A stretch of DNA of 64,000 bases from Peribolospora baueri (taxonomy: Eukaryota > Basidiomycota > Peribolosporomycetes > Peribolosporales > Peribolosporaceae), in the NCBI GenBank assembly GCA_029717555.1, contig JAMDHS010000023.1:124001-188000 (forward strand), given 5' to 3'. Below, piece by piece: positions 45,367-59,170 of the stretch. Under the pieces are notes generated by a model, which was not told the origin of the DNA, ran no database searches, and saw only the letters and a program-made list of their open reading frames with translations. Both the position numbers and the translations under genes were made by a program. Each line of letters opens with the position of its first letter. Positions within the stretch are counted from its first letter, which is position 1.

Positions 45367-48300
45367 TCAGAACATCTCTCGTATCTTGTCGTTTTCCGCC
45401 CATGGCGAGGTGGTTTTGATGAGGTCTCGAGCGTCTCGCGCTGGACGGGCGACGGCGGGCTGAGATGAGGAGCGAAGACAAGGACGAGTCAGCAAGAGGC
45501 CGCGTTCGGCCGAATGCTCTAGACCGACCGGAACTCACCGCTTCGTTTTTCAGGAATCCTCGGATGGCGTTCGCCAGCTTCATCTCCAAACCCAAGTCGA
45601 ACACAGCCTGTGACGATTTCTCCACCAGACTCAAAGCGCTCATACTCGCCAGCTGCCCGTCTCCGTAGCCGGGAATGACGCGAGTCCTGGCGAGCAATAC
45701 AGAAATGATCCGAGATCGAAAGTGAGTGTCAAGAGACACAAACGTACCACATAGCTTCTCCGCCAGCATACTCACTCGATGATGCCTCGAACCGCCTCCG
45801 GATCATGCGAAGCGAACGCGCCAAGAATCTCTGCCGCTGCTTTCCGATACGACTCTTTGGTGCTGTCGACAAAGGCTTCTTCGACAAAGGCCACGATCGC
45901 CTCCCGGCTCGCCGGCCCAATGTTCTTCGACGGCGCGCCTTCCAGCACGCGAGCCAGAGCATTGGCCATCGACTCAGCGATCTCAATCTCCACAGCTCCG
46001 GAAGAACTCATCGTGGAAACCGCTCCGGCGTTCGAGGCAGATAGATTGGCAATCCCGTCGCTGCCTCGAGCCCCGGAAAGCAATTCCGCGATGACAGGAT
46101 CCACTCGCGGCTGCAACTTCATCAACTCGCCAAGGGCCACCCCGGCACGGAGACGAATCGAGTTGCTCGCAGGGTCAGCGACCGCCTTGACGAAGGTGCG
46201 TTGGAGCTGCGGGAAGAACGGGCGAACAAAGTTGGGGATGCGCACGAGCATGACGGCGAGCGTGGAGAGGATGGCGGTCTTGACAGGCGGAGTATGGCGG
46301 TCTCCACAGGCACGGATGAGCGGACCGACCATGGTGGTGACGAAAGGCTTGACGACGTCCTGCGACGTGCGCTCGACGACGTCGCCCAAACCCAGAGCGG
46401 CCTGCTCCCGCTGTTCGGCAGTGCCATTCATTAGGCCTTGTAGGAAGACTGGAACGATGGGGGCGATGCCCTTCGGCCTGCAGAATCCAGGTAGATCCCG
46501 ACCGCGCATGCCGGTGCTCTCCACCGTTCGGCGAAGCGGGACCACAAGACCCTCCATCTCCTGCTTGGAAACCGTCTTGATCAGTGCGTCTAACGCGTTC
46601 CAGGCCGCGTCCACGACTTTCTCATCGCGGTCGTCAAGCAGGGAGACGAGCTGTCGGACCCAGTCGACGACGTAGTCTGTCATATCTGTCCGACCCTTCT
46701 CTGTGCAGAAAATCGCGATCAAGTTGCATCCGGCCACACGCTTGGACAGACTTTCGTTGTTGGCCCAGCCGAGAAGCATGAGCATGAGAGTGTGAACGGC
46801 CTCGTAGTCTTGAACCGAAGCGAGAAGGGCCCGGATGGCTTCTTGGACCTCTGCACGGACCTCTTCGTCCTTTTCTTCCTCCACGGCCTTGGAGAGGGCG
46901 GAAAGAATGTTCGAAAGCCTGAGGATGTGTACGGCAACGAATGTCAGCGGTAATCGACGTAACGGGCTTTGAGAACGTACCTCTGATTGAGGGCCGACCC
47001 GGCCACTTGCACCAAGGCCCCGAGCGCACGAGCCCTACTAGCAGTGATGGGATGCGCAATGAGTGTCGGGATGAGCACGGGGAAGACAACATTAGCACGA
47101 GCGCGCATGACCTCCTTGAGCGCCTCGAGGGCCGTCTGCGAGCTGTCGTCTCCTCGGCTGAGGGACTCGAGCAAGGTCGGAATGGTCTGATCGATGGCCT
47201 TGGGGCCGATAAACTGCTGCATCGCGTCGAACGCTTGCGCGGCCGCAGCTCTGACTGCCTTCGACTCGTCGATGAGAGCAGTGCGGACGGCGGCGATGAT
47301 GCCATCTTCGTGGTCTTCGAGCTGCCCCTTGGTGGCGTTGGCCATGACCTCGGAGAGAGCAAAGCAGACGCCCTGTCGTGTCTTCGCTTCCGCGGCTGTG
47401 GAGATACGCTCGCGAAGTAGAGGAACAGCCTCGCGAAGGATCCTCTCGCCCAGCTTGCGACACAGCTCGCCGAGCGTCGCCGCAGACATCTCCTGCTTCT
47501 CGTCTCCAGAGCTCGCGAGCAGCCGTACGATGATGTCGAGCATCGTCGGCAGGATCTCGCGAACGGTTCGAGGGGTGTTGTGCACCAGCGCTTTCCAAGT
47601 GTGAATCGCGGCCTGCCGAACTGGAATGTTGGGCTCTTGACGGAGGATGTAGATGGAGGCGAGAATGCGATCGCGACGCTCGGTACCGAGCTTCTCGACA
47701 AGAGCCTTGCGAGCAGTCTCGTTCCCTGCACCAACGTCGTCCGCGTCTTCGTCCTCTTCCTCGAGCTCGTTCTTGCCCGAAATACCCGAGATACGGAAGA
47801 GGAGGTCGGCCACGAGCTGAATAGACGAGTACCGGATGCGCCAGTTCTCGTCGAACATGCCGCTCTCGAGTTCTGGGAGTAAAAGGTCGATCGCTTTGGT
47901 GGAGTAGTTGGCAACGATCATCCTACCAGCGCGCATGGAGGCTTCACGCACATGGTCAGACTCGTCGGATAGACCGCCAAGGATCGGCGGAATGATGCGA
48001 CCAAGATGAGGGGCGAAACGGTGCCCGAAGGTGGCGGGCAGGTAGATGAGAAGGGAGATGTATCCTTCTCTGACGTACGACCTGGCGCTGGTCGCACTCG
48101 AGATGATGTCGGGCAAGAGACCCTCGAGTCTGTCCATGCCAAGCCCGGCCAAGACTTCTGCCAGACCCTGTGCTGCACCCTGTCGATCGACCCCGCTGGT
48201 GTCGGATCGGAGAACCTGGAGAAGGTCGGGGACGAGACTTGGGAAGTTGATTTCTCCAAGTCGCTCGAGGAGAGTTCCAAGCGCCTTCGCGGCCGTCGCC

Positions 48301-51300
48301 CTGGCTTCCGGTACAGGGTCGACGAGGACAATGCGTACTTGAGGCATAAGACGATCGAGGTACGGAATGAAGTCCTTCGAGTCTGTGAGGGAGGAAAGGT
48401 TGCCAACGATCTGGACTGCCCTCTTCTTGATGTCGGCACTCCGCTCCTTGAGACCACGGTCGAGGATTGGAACGACGAGGGCAAGAGATGGAGAGTCGAT
48501 GTAGTGGACGAAGGACGTCTCCAGCAAAGAGTTGAGGGCGACAGCTGTTTTCGTATTCGGGTCGATGAGGGCCTGAAGAAGCACGGGCACCATATCCCTG
48601 ATTTCGGGGTTGCTGATGACCTCGCCGAACTGCTTGAGGCTGCGATTCGCCGCGGTACGAACTTGGGTGTGCGAGTCGGTGAGGACTTCGCTGAGGCGAG
48701 GGATGATAGTCGGCAGTGAGATTGAGAGCTGGCGGGGAGCGCAATAGGCCATCGTACCCAGGAGCTCGATCGCTCCCTTCTTCGACCTCCACTGCTTGTC
48801 GTCCAGGCCCGAGAGCAAGGACGGGAGGATGAGCTTGACGCAGTGACCGCTGATGGACTGCATGATCACACGTGCCGTGTCCTGGGCCGCCTCCCGCACA
48901 TCGGCGGAAGCGTCACCGAAGCATGCGAGAAGTTGCGGGAGGATACCGATTACATACGGCTCGAAGAGGCGACCGAGGGTGGAGGACAGCGTCTCGTATG
49001 CGAAGAGCGCTCCTTGCCTACACTTCGGTTCCTTCTTGTCTTCGACGGCGTCCTCGAGCTTAGACATGAGGTCAAACTCCTTGATGGCATTGATGCCCCG
49101 TCCGCTGATGAGCCCGGCCAAACCATAGGCGGCACCCCTGCGCTCAGCGTACTTCTGAGCGTGAAGCAGGTCTTTAAGCAGACGCCTGAATAGAGGCGAA
49201 GCCTCATCTCCGACCGCGCGAATCAACGGAGGAAGACAATCGGCCACTGCGGCTTGGACCACCTCCGACGGCGTCTTGAGGGCTTCCATTAGCCTATCTA
49301 TGACCTGAGTGATACGCTTGTCAGAAGCCTCGAGGTGCCGAGCCACGCGGCCGAAGAGGATCACCACAGCTTCAGTGATGCGATCGCTCGTATCCGTGGC
49401 TGGAGTCGAGTGCGTGAAGTACGTCTCGAACATGCTTATCAGACCAGAAAGACACTCCTTGCCGTGGACGTCGACGGCCGCCGAGGCTGCATCGAGCATG
49501 CGCTGCCGGACGTCCTCATTGCGATCGCCAAGCGCCTCTCCCTCGATGTAGAATTGGAAGAGAGGGACCACGTCATCCGGCGTGATCAGCTCAGCGAGGT
49601 TCTTCAACGTCAATGCCACGGCGACGCGGATCTCCCACGGGTCTTGGCGGTTTAGGGTTGAATCGATAACCATGCCAAACTGATCATATTCGGGGAGGAG
49701 GAGCTTGGCCTGCAGGCGAAAGATGGAAGGTTCAGTCGTTGACGTCGAAAAGTTCAACCCCGGACGAAGGAGAGACTCACTCTCTCGCGGTATAGATCCT
49801 GCAGGGCTTCAACCAAAGACGCCGACGTCCCGGGATACATACGCACTGCAGTCGCAAGGGCTTTGCTCGCCGTCACTCGGACGTACGACAACGGGTGCTC
49901 TAAAAGTGTTGTTGGAACAGTAAGAAACGGATGGTCAGACGCGTCCTCGTTCCCTCGAACAGAAAGCCAGCTTACCGAGAAGCGGGAGCAAGTGCTCCAC
50001 AAAGTCCTCCGGAACGTCAAGAGCATTCTCCTCCCACGCCGTCTCCGCCAACCGTGCATTCTGCTCGTCCTCGTCGTGGATGGAAAGGAAAAGCTCGGCT
50101 GAGAAATCGTAATCAGTGAAGTCGAGAGGTTGCAATGCCTGCAGGCACGCGCTGCGAACGTAGACCTCGTCGGCTAGAATGCTGGACAATAGGAGCTCGA
50201 GCTCTTGAGGTGCGGCGTTTCCTTTGATGGCTTCAGAGAGCGACAGCAAGGCACCCACGGCGTCCTTGGCCAGCTGAGTATGCCTCGCGACGATCTGCAG
50301 GAGATCCTTGATAAAGTCCACACGAGGATACCGAGGATCCTGGGCGGCTAGAACGTTGAAAGAGATGAAATCGAGTGCCAGCTGGATCTGCTCCAGGGTG
50401 CTCTCGGCATCGCCCTTGTCGACCCCGAGACCGCCCTCGGAGATGATTCGGTTGATCAGAGGCATGCAGAGGGCGACGATTCCGACAGAGAAGGGACTCT
50501 GCTCGACGAGGAACCGGAAACGATAGAGGATTCTTGTGACCAAGTCTGTCGTTTCAAAAACAAAAAGCAATGGACTTCAGTCAGGTCTCATTACACAGCG
50601 AACAAGGAACGCCGACACGCAGGACACCGGCAGCGCAACTCACGTCCAAAATCTTCGGCACGGTACTCTTCTTCGACGACATCAGCGTTGATGGCCCGCA
50701 ACATGGCGACAAACAGGGAAGTCCTGAATGGACCGAGACGATCATCCGCGATGGTGGCCACTCGCAGGACCGTGTCCGCCGCGTCTTTGCCGACGAGAGC
50801 CGTCCCAGACGCGCTGGAGAGGACGTGCAGGACGTGATCGAGTAAAGCTGCGACGAAACTCTCAAATGCTTCCGACCTTGCGTTTACCAGCGCCCGCAAC
50901 GTACGAAGCGCTATAGTTAAGCGGCGCTGAATGGCGCGAACGTTGTCACGAATGGCGGCTTCCTTCTTTACCTGTGCATCCACGAGAACCTTCTCCTCCT
51001 TGGTCAGGTTGCGTGGCTGAGTAGCAGCCTTCTTCTTGGCGATGGACTGGCGAAGCTCTTCCTCCCACTGCTCTATCTTGTAGTTCTTGCGGTTCTTGTC
51101 CACCTGCTTGTCTTTCTTCGCCGCTAGGACTGTAATCGCAGAGGCGGAACCATGCATGGCGTCAGCGTTCCAGTACTGCCTCGAGCACACAAGTTATGGA
51201 GCACCGAACACACCATCATGGAAAAGAGTGCCCTCAGGGGTCTTCCAAATCGCCAAATCCTCCGAGGTCAACTTATCCACGTCCGTCATGTCGAAAGAAG

Positions 51301-54300
51301 TCTCCAAGGAACGAACCACCTCCGGCAAGACAATCTCTGGCACGACGAAGGCGAGCGTCGTGAGAGCCTGGAAAGCTGCCTCGCCCATGACCTCGCTCTC
51401 CGCGTTCTGGCGCACCTCCGCCATGAAGTCCACTAGGCGTGACTCAACAAGGGCGCGAGGGTCAACGGAAGCCCGCTGACAGAGCTCGATCCAGGTCTGA
51501 CGGTCCCTCCCGCCCACAAGAGGATGGTGGCCGACGACCAAGAGTGCCACCAGAGCGTCTTGCCGAAGGCTGTCGTCGGATATCGAAGGGGAGAAGGTCG
51601 ACGCTGCAGCGAGAAGGTGGGAAATGGCACGCTCGTAAGACTTGGGCTTGACGACTTCCTCTTCGCCCCCACCGGAAGACGGGCGAGTGGCGGTGGCGGA
51701 AGCAGCGCCCGCGGCCGCTTTGGAAGCGTAAAAGGAGCGCAGACCCTCGACCACCAGTCGGTTCACTCTTCTCGGCGCTCGGCGATTGCACTGCTCCACG
51801 CATCGGGCCGTCTCCAACATCGTCTCCAAGTTCGACGTCTCGGCGGCCAAGTGTACGAGCGCGGCGCCGACGGCCGCCCGGACGGCCGTGTCCGCATCGA
51901 TAGTGGAGTCGGCCAAGGCGACCGCTTCGAGGGCGTGGAGGAACCACACCTCCTCCTCAGCGGAAGCGATCTTGCGATAAACTTTGTCCCACAGGAGGAA
52001 CGAGGGCTTGGGTGCGGTTGTGAGAATGGCGGACAGGACAGCGTTCTTGGAGAGCGTGGATCGGATCGTCGAGTCTTCAAACTTTTGCAATCGACCTTCG
52101 GCGAGGGCGACGGCCACGTAGCCCTCAAGGGGACCGGCGGGGTTGTTGAGGGGATTGGAAGAAGCGTTTTTCAAGTTGGCTTCGAGACCGGGGAGAACGG
52201 CTCGGGCGAAAGAGACCAAGGCAGGGGACACCAACTCTTCGGAGGCATCTGGTGCGCTATCCCCGGGCGCCTCGACGACGGTCGACATCGAAAGAGACGC
52301 CGACGACGCTCCCCAGACGACGCGACCAACAGCGGCGACGACAGCGCGGCGAATGCCGACTTTGGTGTGCGCCATGTCCTTTGCGACTGTTGCACCCCAT
52401 TTTTTGGCATCTTCCTCGCTCCCACCGTTCCTCAACAGCCAGGCACAGTGCGCGGAGAAGGCGTCCATGAGCGCAGCCATGGCCACGTCGTTAGACTCTT
52501 TCCCGATTAACGGGCCGAGCGTGCCGAGCACGTCCGTCGTGCCCTCGACTCCCAGCAAAGTAGGAGGGGTGAGAGCGGTCATAGAAAAAAGGGCGGCGCG
52601 GTGCTCGGGAGACTGGCTCTTCCCAGCCTTGGGCACGGCGAGCAAATCGTTGACGAGCGCAGCTCGGAGTGTGGCCGCAGCGTCGTCAGAGGACATCTTC
52701 GGCAGTAGCGCCTCGTACAGCCCCACCGCCCTTGCCCTGGTCGTCGCGTTGGAGGATCGCGAAGAGGACATGAGCGAAGGGAGGAGCTGGCGGAAGAATG
52801 GCGATACGTCGCCAGGATAAGCCGCGAAAAATTCTGTGACCATCGGAAGAGACACTTCGGGGGAACGCAAAAGCATGCGTTCCATTTGGGGGAGGAGGGT
52901 CTGGCGGACGTCCTCGAGGGACACGTGCGTCTCTATGAAGTCGTGGAAGGAGCGGATGGCGTATGCGGGAAGGGGTGATTTGGAGGATATGATGGCGGTG
53001 TTGAGGTAGTTGAGGATCGCAGGCTTGGCGGTCGATCACAGCATGATATAACGATCATGAGCAGGGCATACTATCGGAGACATACGAGGAGACTTACTTT
53101 GACGGCTGCGACGTAACGCCGGCCGACGCCGCCCTCCTCTCCTTTAACCTTTTCCTTCCCCACTCGCAACCTTAAGGAGACGTCTATCGCGACGCCCAAC
53201 AACCCGGCGTTACGAGTAGAAGACGATTTGCCCGCCGCAAGGAATTCGACCAGCGCGGGAATGAGCGCGTGGTTCTGCGAAATGCAGGCAGGTCGCCCAA
53301 CACCCGTCAGCACATCAGCAGACTTGAGAATGCATCCCCTTCCGTTCTCACGTCTGCTCACCTCTCGCAGGGCTCTTCGAAGATGCACGAGACCGGACTT
53401 TGGAACCTCAGCGTTCTTCTGCTTCTTCTTGCCTGCCCCCCCGGTCAAGTTCTTCCCCTTCCTCTGCTGAGCCAAATCCTTCTCCGAAGCATCATTGAGG
53501 AGCGAGTCGAACAGAATGGAGAGCGTTCGAACGATGGCGGGGAAAGAAGGCGAAGAGGCCGCAAGGGCGGTGGAATCGGGGAAGTAGGTACGGCCAAAGA
53601 GGGAGAAAAGAGTGCTGGACCAGACGAGGAGGGAATATCGATTTGATGGCGCGGACGAAAAGCTGGAGCGCAAGAGAGAGTAGAGCTAGTGAGCAAATGA
53701 CCTGGCATTTCAAGTAACCCTTCCAGAAAAGACAGCCGGGTGATCTCACCCCGATGCCCCTCCACAAATTTTCTCCGCCTCTCCTTCCGCCCATCCGATG
53801 AGCTTCTTCAGCACAACCCCTTCCTGGGGGTTCGGCTCCTTGCCAACTTCCTGAGAGGCCGCTGCTAGTCGGGACTGTTCTTGCTGAACGAGCTCGCGGA
53901 TGACGATGAGCACCGCATCGCGAGAGTCGGTGTCTGTGTAGCGAGCGTAGGTGAGAGTGAGGAGGGAGAGGAGGGGGAGGAAATGGGAGGCTTCCAAAGC
54001 TGAGAACAGAGAGATAGGCGGGATCAGTGTCAACGGTCTTATCATGGCAGCCTCGACATTTCGGCGACGTGCTCACCCGTCCTCCTCACGAATGGTCCGA
54101 GCGCCTGACCGAGCCAGCTCCTCCTGACGCTCGTGCTACCGGACAACACCTTGTTCTCGGCCAACAGCATGAAGGCATCCCAGTCTTGCGTGAGCTCCTC
54201 GAGATCCTCTGGGCTCGACCCAAAGGAGGAGGCGCCATCGTCTTCTGCGCCCGAGTCTTCATTGTCGGGCGATCCGGCGACGGAGGAGGCAGCCGCCCAG

Positions 54301-54323
54301 TTGCGGAGGTCGCGCTTGCGCAT
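45367..54323 (-). CDS. GCN1: GCN1, ribosome-bound activator of the Gcn2 stress kinase
   Basis: Gcn1 with Gcn20 binds ribosomes and passes uncharged-tRNA or collision signals to Gcn2. Twelve exons: 54077-54323, 53750-53999, 53362-53662, 53098-53274, 51214-53023, 50644-51129, 49976-50545, 49781-49899, 46981-49709, 45776-46918, 45539-45686 and 45367-45459. They give 2690 residues, close to the family size (about 2670). The whole protein is a HEAT-repeat solenoid, for example SVLMIPRVLAD-like repeats and MPQVRIVLVDPVPEARATAA, ALGTLLERLGEINFPSLVPD and LIYLPATFGHRFAPHLGRII in the eEF3-like and Gcn2-binding half. Further blocks are FLVEQSPFSVGIVALCMPLI, LLLPEYDQFGMVIDSTLNR and SKAVEEEKDEEVRAEVQEAI. 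The start is MRKRDLRNWAAA. All twelve exon phases close, which supports the model. Confidence 0.95.
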
Positions 54324-54889
54324 CGTACTAGGGCGAAGCGGTGGCGGCGGACGGTTATGGTATTGGTGCGGCGGGAGAACGCGGAAGTGAACAACAAGAC
54401 CGGAATAAGGGACGAAGCTGTGGCGAAGAGGGAGGAAGCGGGTTTCTGGATGGACAGCGCCCTCGCTGAATGTATGCACCCACGCCGACAACGACTCGTC
54501 CCGGCTCGGTCAGAAGAAGCGATCGTGGTGCGGACGATCAACGTGGGAAGAGGTGCCGCAGTCTTTGGGGAAAGGGACGGTCGAAATCGCGTTGAGGAAG
54601 AATACAAAATGGGAAGAAGGAAATTAAGTAGGAGATAAGGTGCCCCGTCGAGCACGCGATCCGATCCCGACGAGGACCACGACGTCGACGACATTGCGAG
54701 AGCGAACGAGTACTCTCTTCAGCACGTCTCTGAGAGCGACAAGCGACCAGCGACCAGCGACCAGCGATCCCCATAGCCCATACCCACGCCTGCAGTCCCT
54801 GTCGCTCCTTCTGCTGCACTGCGGGGGCCCTCTCGCAGCCTTCGATCGCCGGCACCCGACAACCCTACAGGGACGCTCACGACTCCGCC
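54324..54889. other. Divergent intergenic region GCN1/carrier
   Basis: Upstream region of both GCN1 and the mitochondrial carrier. A GCGACCA tandem run lies near 54743-54764. No gene was recognised. Confidence 0.45.
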
Positions 54890-56445
54890 ATGTCCGCCGA
54901 GAGCATCATCATGGACCCGCCTAAGAGAGAGCCCCTCAAGATTCCGTTCAGCGACCTCATCGCAGGCTCCGTCGGAGGCGCTGCGCAGGTTATTGTCGGA
55001 CAGCCGTTGGTCAGTCGAATCGAATCGTCTCAAACTGCCGCCTTGTTCTTCGGGGAGCCCTCGGCAACGGGAGCCGCTCGTGTGCCTTCGGGGCTCGTAT
55101 CCTGACTGGTTTTCTTTCGTATTTTAAACGCTCCGCGTCTATTCTTCTCCGCCTTGCATCTCGCCATCATGCAGGACACGATCAAAGTGCGAGCTCAAAT
55201 CGCTCCCAAAGGCATGTTCAGTGGCCCGCTCGACATCGCTGCCAAAACGATCCAGAAAGAGGGTTTCTTCGCTCTATACAAGGGTGAGCAGCCAGGGTGA
55301 CCTTTCCTTTGGAGCTATGTGGGCTCAGTCGAGATGCTCAACCCGCGTCCTCTGTTATCCGCTTTTGTAGGCATGCTCTCGCCTCTTCTGGGGATCTCCC
55401 TTGTAAACTCGCTCCTATTCACATCCTACGCCCTCTCCAAACGCGTTGTCTCCCCCTACCCCGTACTTTCTATCCCCGAAACTGCTGTAGCGGGGGCCAT
55501 GGCGGGGGCAGCGCAGTCGGTGCTGGCGAGCCCAGTGGAAATGTTCAAGATTAGGATGCAAGGACAGTATGGCTCCAAGGGGGATAAGACGCTTGGCACG
55601 GTAGCTAGGGAGAGTGAGCGTCTTCCCCAGTCGAGACCACGTCTCTTACGTTTGTGCGCCCGTGGCACTCAATCTCGTTTCTCCTTGTTTGTGTCAGTGT
55701 GGCGAGAATGGGGCTTGAAGGCGGGCGTCATGCGAGGCTTCTGGGTACGTTGCAGTGCGACTTGGACTCGGAGAGAGGAACACCTGTCACGCCGGCTTTC
55801 GATGACGAACTGATTGTTTTCTTCTTTTCATCCCTTGCAGATCACCGTCCTCCGCGAAATTCCAGCCTACGCAGGGTTCTACAGCGCCTTCGAAGCCAGC
55901 AAGCGAGCCTTCAAGCGCTCCATGTACCCCCACCCAGAGCAGAACTTGCCCGTGTGGGCTCTGCTTGCCAGCGGCGCTTCCGGCGGTACTGCATATTGGC
56001 TGGCTTGTTATCCTCTCGGTGAGTCGTCCCTTTTCTCTCACCACGGCGCTCTACAGCTTTGAGGCCGCCAGAATTCCGTATATGAATGGCGCTAGAGCGA
56101 CGATCCCCTCTTCCATCTTGCAGACGTCGTAAAGTCAAAAGTCCAGATGGCATCTTCCCCACCGAAAGGCTTGGGTTACATCGCCCGCGAGTTGTCTGAC
56201 ATCTGGCACAACGATCGGGGCGCCCTGGTCAGGGGTATTTCGCCTACACGTGAGTCTCGCTTGCTCCTGTGCTCTCGTTCGTCTACGTTGGAGCCGGTTT
56301 CGACGAGCACGGTCGCACGGCCACTGATGACCTCTTGTCCGCTTTCGGCCGTCCGTGCGCAGTCGTCCGAGCCGTTCCAGCGGCAGCGTCCACCTTTGTC
56401 GCCTTCGAGCTCACCAAAGGATGGATCGAGGGCGAGAGAATGTGA
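54890..56445 (+). CDS. Mitochondrial carrier, carnitine/basic amino acid (Crc1/Ort1/Ymc) group
   Basis: An inner-membrane solute exchanger. Exons are 54890-55009, 55175-55283, 55371-55613, 55698-55744, 55841-56018, 56124-56249 and 56363-56445 (301 residues, standard length). All three carrier signatures are visible: QPLDTIKVRAQ, SPVEMFKIRMQ and YPLDVVKSKVQ, each followed by the loop leading to an even-numbered helix (GFFALYKGMLSPLLG, GVMRGFWITVLREIPAYAGF, ALVRGISPTLVRAVPAAAST). The block FWITVLREIPAYAGFYSAFE is typical of the carnitine/acylcarnitine, ornithine and Ymc carriers rather than of nucleotide carriers. The exact substrate cannot be told from motifs alone. Confidence 0.93.
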
Positions 56446-56853
56446 ACGTTAACGGGTTTTGGTCGGAGGAAGTAATACGGCGCGCCGCCTCGTGTATCCA
56501 ATCCTACGCTATCGTCAAATAGACCATGCGGAATGGAAGGGGGCATGCCTCGGAATGTCCCCCCTGATGCGTCATCGGAGCGGGGTGGAACAGGCGTGGC
56601 CGCCCCTCCCCCCCGCAGGATGGCGCTGAGCATGTAGATCGCACTCAGCATTGCTGACGTAAACAAAAATCTCCGTCGCGCAGTCGAGTGATGTGCAGGC
56701 GCAGGGAGGAGAGACACCAACATTGCGCTCAGACCTGTCTTGGTTCGCCGCAGCAAGAACTTCTCGATCGCTCGCTCGCAGGAACGATATGTATTGTCGA
56801 TCATTCATCCATCCTTCTTCCATCGCTATTCCACCTCCAACGACACCGACACC
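56446..56853. other. Intergenic, NPT1 promoter
   Basis: Carrier 3' UTR and NPT1 promoter. A CCCC run lies near 56605-56615. No gene or clear TATA box was recognised. Confidence 0.4.
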
Positions 56854-58995
56854 ATGACCACACAGAGCAACGGCGTGGTCGACCCTCTGGCGCACCTTCC
56901 GGTGTCACTGTTGGACACGGACTTGTACAGTGCGTTCTTTTCTCCCTTCCCGTCCCCTATCTCCGCCTCCTGACGCTATATCCTCCCCCGCCTTCCGCAC
57001 GGCAGAGCTGACGATGCAAAAGAGCGTGAGACAGCACTTCCCTAACGCAGAAGTCAGCTATGCCTTCACGAACCGTTCCAAGGGCGATACGAAGTTTACC
57101 AAGCGGAGCGTGGAAAAGATACAGAAGGTGATCGACCGTGAGTTTAATCGTCCTGTATTTTCTTTGTGAGATCCCATCGCGCTTTTCTGGGGCTCCTCCG
57201 CGGTGCTGACGCTCTTCTTTTGTTTTGGATGACCGTCGCAGGCTTTTCCGATCTCACCCTACAACCGTCGGAGAAAGACTACCTCCGTTTTTTTTGCCCC
57301 TACTTCTCCGAGGACTATCTGTCCTTCCTCTCCTCCCTCAGTCTCGACCCCTCCAGCCAAGTCCAGCTCACCTTCCTCCCAGCTTCCACAGGATGGTCGC
57401 CCCCTCCCCAACTTGCCCAGCTGAACGAAGGCGAGGAGTGGGGCGACATCCAGCTCGAAGTCAAAGGTCTTTGGAAGGAAGTGATCCTCTACGAGGTGCC
57501 GCTCATGGCTATCATTAGCGAGGCCTACTTTGCCTACGTCGACAGGTGCTGGGACTATCGTGGACAGAGGAGTGAGCACATACATGTGTCTTGCTTGAAG
57601 GAGTTGAGGAAGGTGTGCAGTGCACGATCCACTCATCCGTACCCTTTCCCGTCCCTTCCTCGGCGTATTCGTCCGCAGCCCTGGGCCGCACCAAAGGCCT
57701 GACTTTGCTTCGTCAAGGCGTCCGTCTGTCCGAGTTCGGCACCCGGCGAAGACGGTCCTACAAGGCTCAGCGGCTCGTCATGGAAGGCTTGGTGGAGGCG
57801 CGAGACCAGGTGGAGAAGGAAGTGGCGAGCGGCCAAATTGCGAAAGAGGCAGTAGGGGCGCTCACGGGGACTAGCAATGTGCGTGTTCCACGGCCGAATT
57901 ATCCCTTCTGAAAGGCTATGAAAACGGGTATCTGAAGTTTCTTCTCCATTTGGCATCGAACAGGTGCACTTTGCGCACATGTTCAAGCTCAGCCCAGTTG
58001 GGACGATCGCACACGAGTTCACCAGTGAGTTTGGGTGCCCGGACGTTTGCAGACCTCGCAATCGAGCTCATCTCGCTCACTTATTCTCTTGAACGATCCA
58101 TCTGTTACCGCAGTGGGTGTAGCTGCGATGTACGGCTATGACCACTGTAACTTGCGGTCCCTCCAGCTGTGGGAGCAGACCTATCCGCAATTCCCCGAAC
58201 TGACCATCGCCCTGACGGACACCTTCTCTACGCGCGTCTTCTTCGACGATCTCCTCTCCTCGCCGGAAGGTCGCGACATCCTCCGACGCTGGCGCGGCCT
58301 CCGACAAGATTCCGGAGATCCGCTCGTCTTCGCCAGAAGGGCGAAGGAGGTGTACAAAGTCGAGCTGGGGATGACCGAGGACGAGTGCAGGAAGAAGACC
58401 ATAGTCTACAGCGACTCTTTGGATCCGGAGCGATGTGTGATGCTCAAGAAGGCTAGCGACGAGATTGGCGTCGGATGTAGCTTCGGTCAGTCGATGACTT
58501 TAACCTCTCTTGTCTCTTTCCTCCTGCTAAACCTTCTCTCTTCCTTCCGCGTGAAGGCGTCGGTACGAATCTGACGAACGACTTCAAGCGCCTCACCGGC
58601 GATCAATTCAAAGAGCGAGACGACGACCCGGACGGCGAGGTGCGCTCTGGCGAAAAGTCCAAGCCACTCAACATCGTCATTAAGGTAAGTGGAGCGAGGT
58701 AGCCAGCGCTTTTGATGTCGAAGCGAGGCGTCTCATGTCGGATTGCAGCTTTCGAGCATTGATGGTCGTCACGCGGTCAAAATCTCGGATGATCTCAGCA
58801 AGGTGAGTGGCGGGTCCTGTCCTCCCTTTGATGCGCCAGCGTGCCCGCTGACATCTATCGCCGCGTCTTCCCGACCCCTTGTCTTGCGCGCCACAACAGA
58901 GCACGGGAGACCCAGAGACGATCCAGTGGATAGAGCATCGCTTCGACCTCGAAGGAGCGAGCGAGGGGATCGTGGGCAAGCGAGCGAGCCGGTGA
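56854..58995 (+). CDS. NPT1: Nicotinate phosphoribosyltransferase
   Basis: Salvage enzyme converting nicotinate and PRPP to nicotinate mononucleotide for NAD. Nine exons: 56854-56929, 57006-57137, 57242-57571, 57679-57878, 57964-58024, 58114-58485, 58557-58684, 58749-58802 and 58900-58995 (482 residues). Landmarks in order: LLDTDLYKLTMQKSVRQHFP, VSYAFTNRSKG, LYEVPLMAIISEAYF, the substrate motif RLSEFGTRRRRSYKAQRLVM, LTGTSNVHFAHMFKLSPVGT then AHEFTMGVAAMYGYDH, ALTDTFSTRVFFDD, LRQDSGDPLVFARRAKEVY, KTIVYSDSLDPERCVML and CSFGVGTNLTNDF. The catalytic His of TIAHEF is kept. The C-terminus ISDDLSKSTGDPETIQWIEH is normal. No targeting signal; the enzyme should be cytosolic/nuclear. Confidence 0.95.
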
Positions 58996-59170
58996 ATCGG
59001 CAGGCGTGACATGCTACCTTCTTTCGGCTCCTTCGAGATCGCCGGACGAAACGAGATGCGACACCCTTGCCCTTCCCAGTTGTAGAATGTGCATAGATGG
59101 AAAACGAACTGCATGACCGTGGAGAGCCCATAGCTGCCCATCGACAACTGGTTACTGAAAACAGGACGAT

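Noticed and set aside
46634-47914. A 426-codon open frame on the minus strand
   Set aside because: It is an out-of-frame shadow of the GCN1 exon 46981-49709 and its neighbour. Its translation is Arg/Ser/Pro-rich low complexity, while the GCN1 frame shows HEAT repeats.
52143-52820. Plus-strand frames of 225 to 328 codons over 51524-52820
   Set aside because: They are antisense to GCN1 and show no domain; long antisense frames are expected in GC-rich coding DNA.
23622-54323. HTS1 and GCN1 in one window, considered as a linked amino-acid-starvation module
   Set aside because: They are 19 kb apart with at least six unrelated genes between them and differ in strand; no shared promoter feature was seen.
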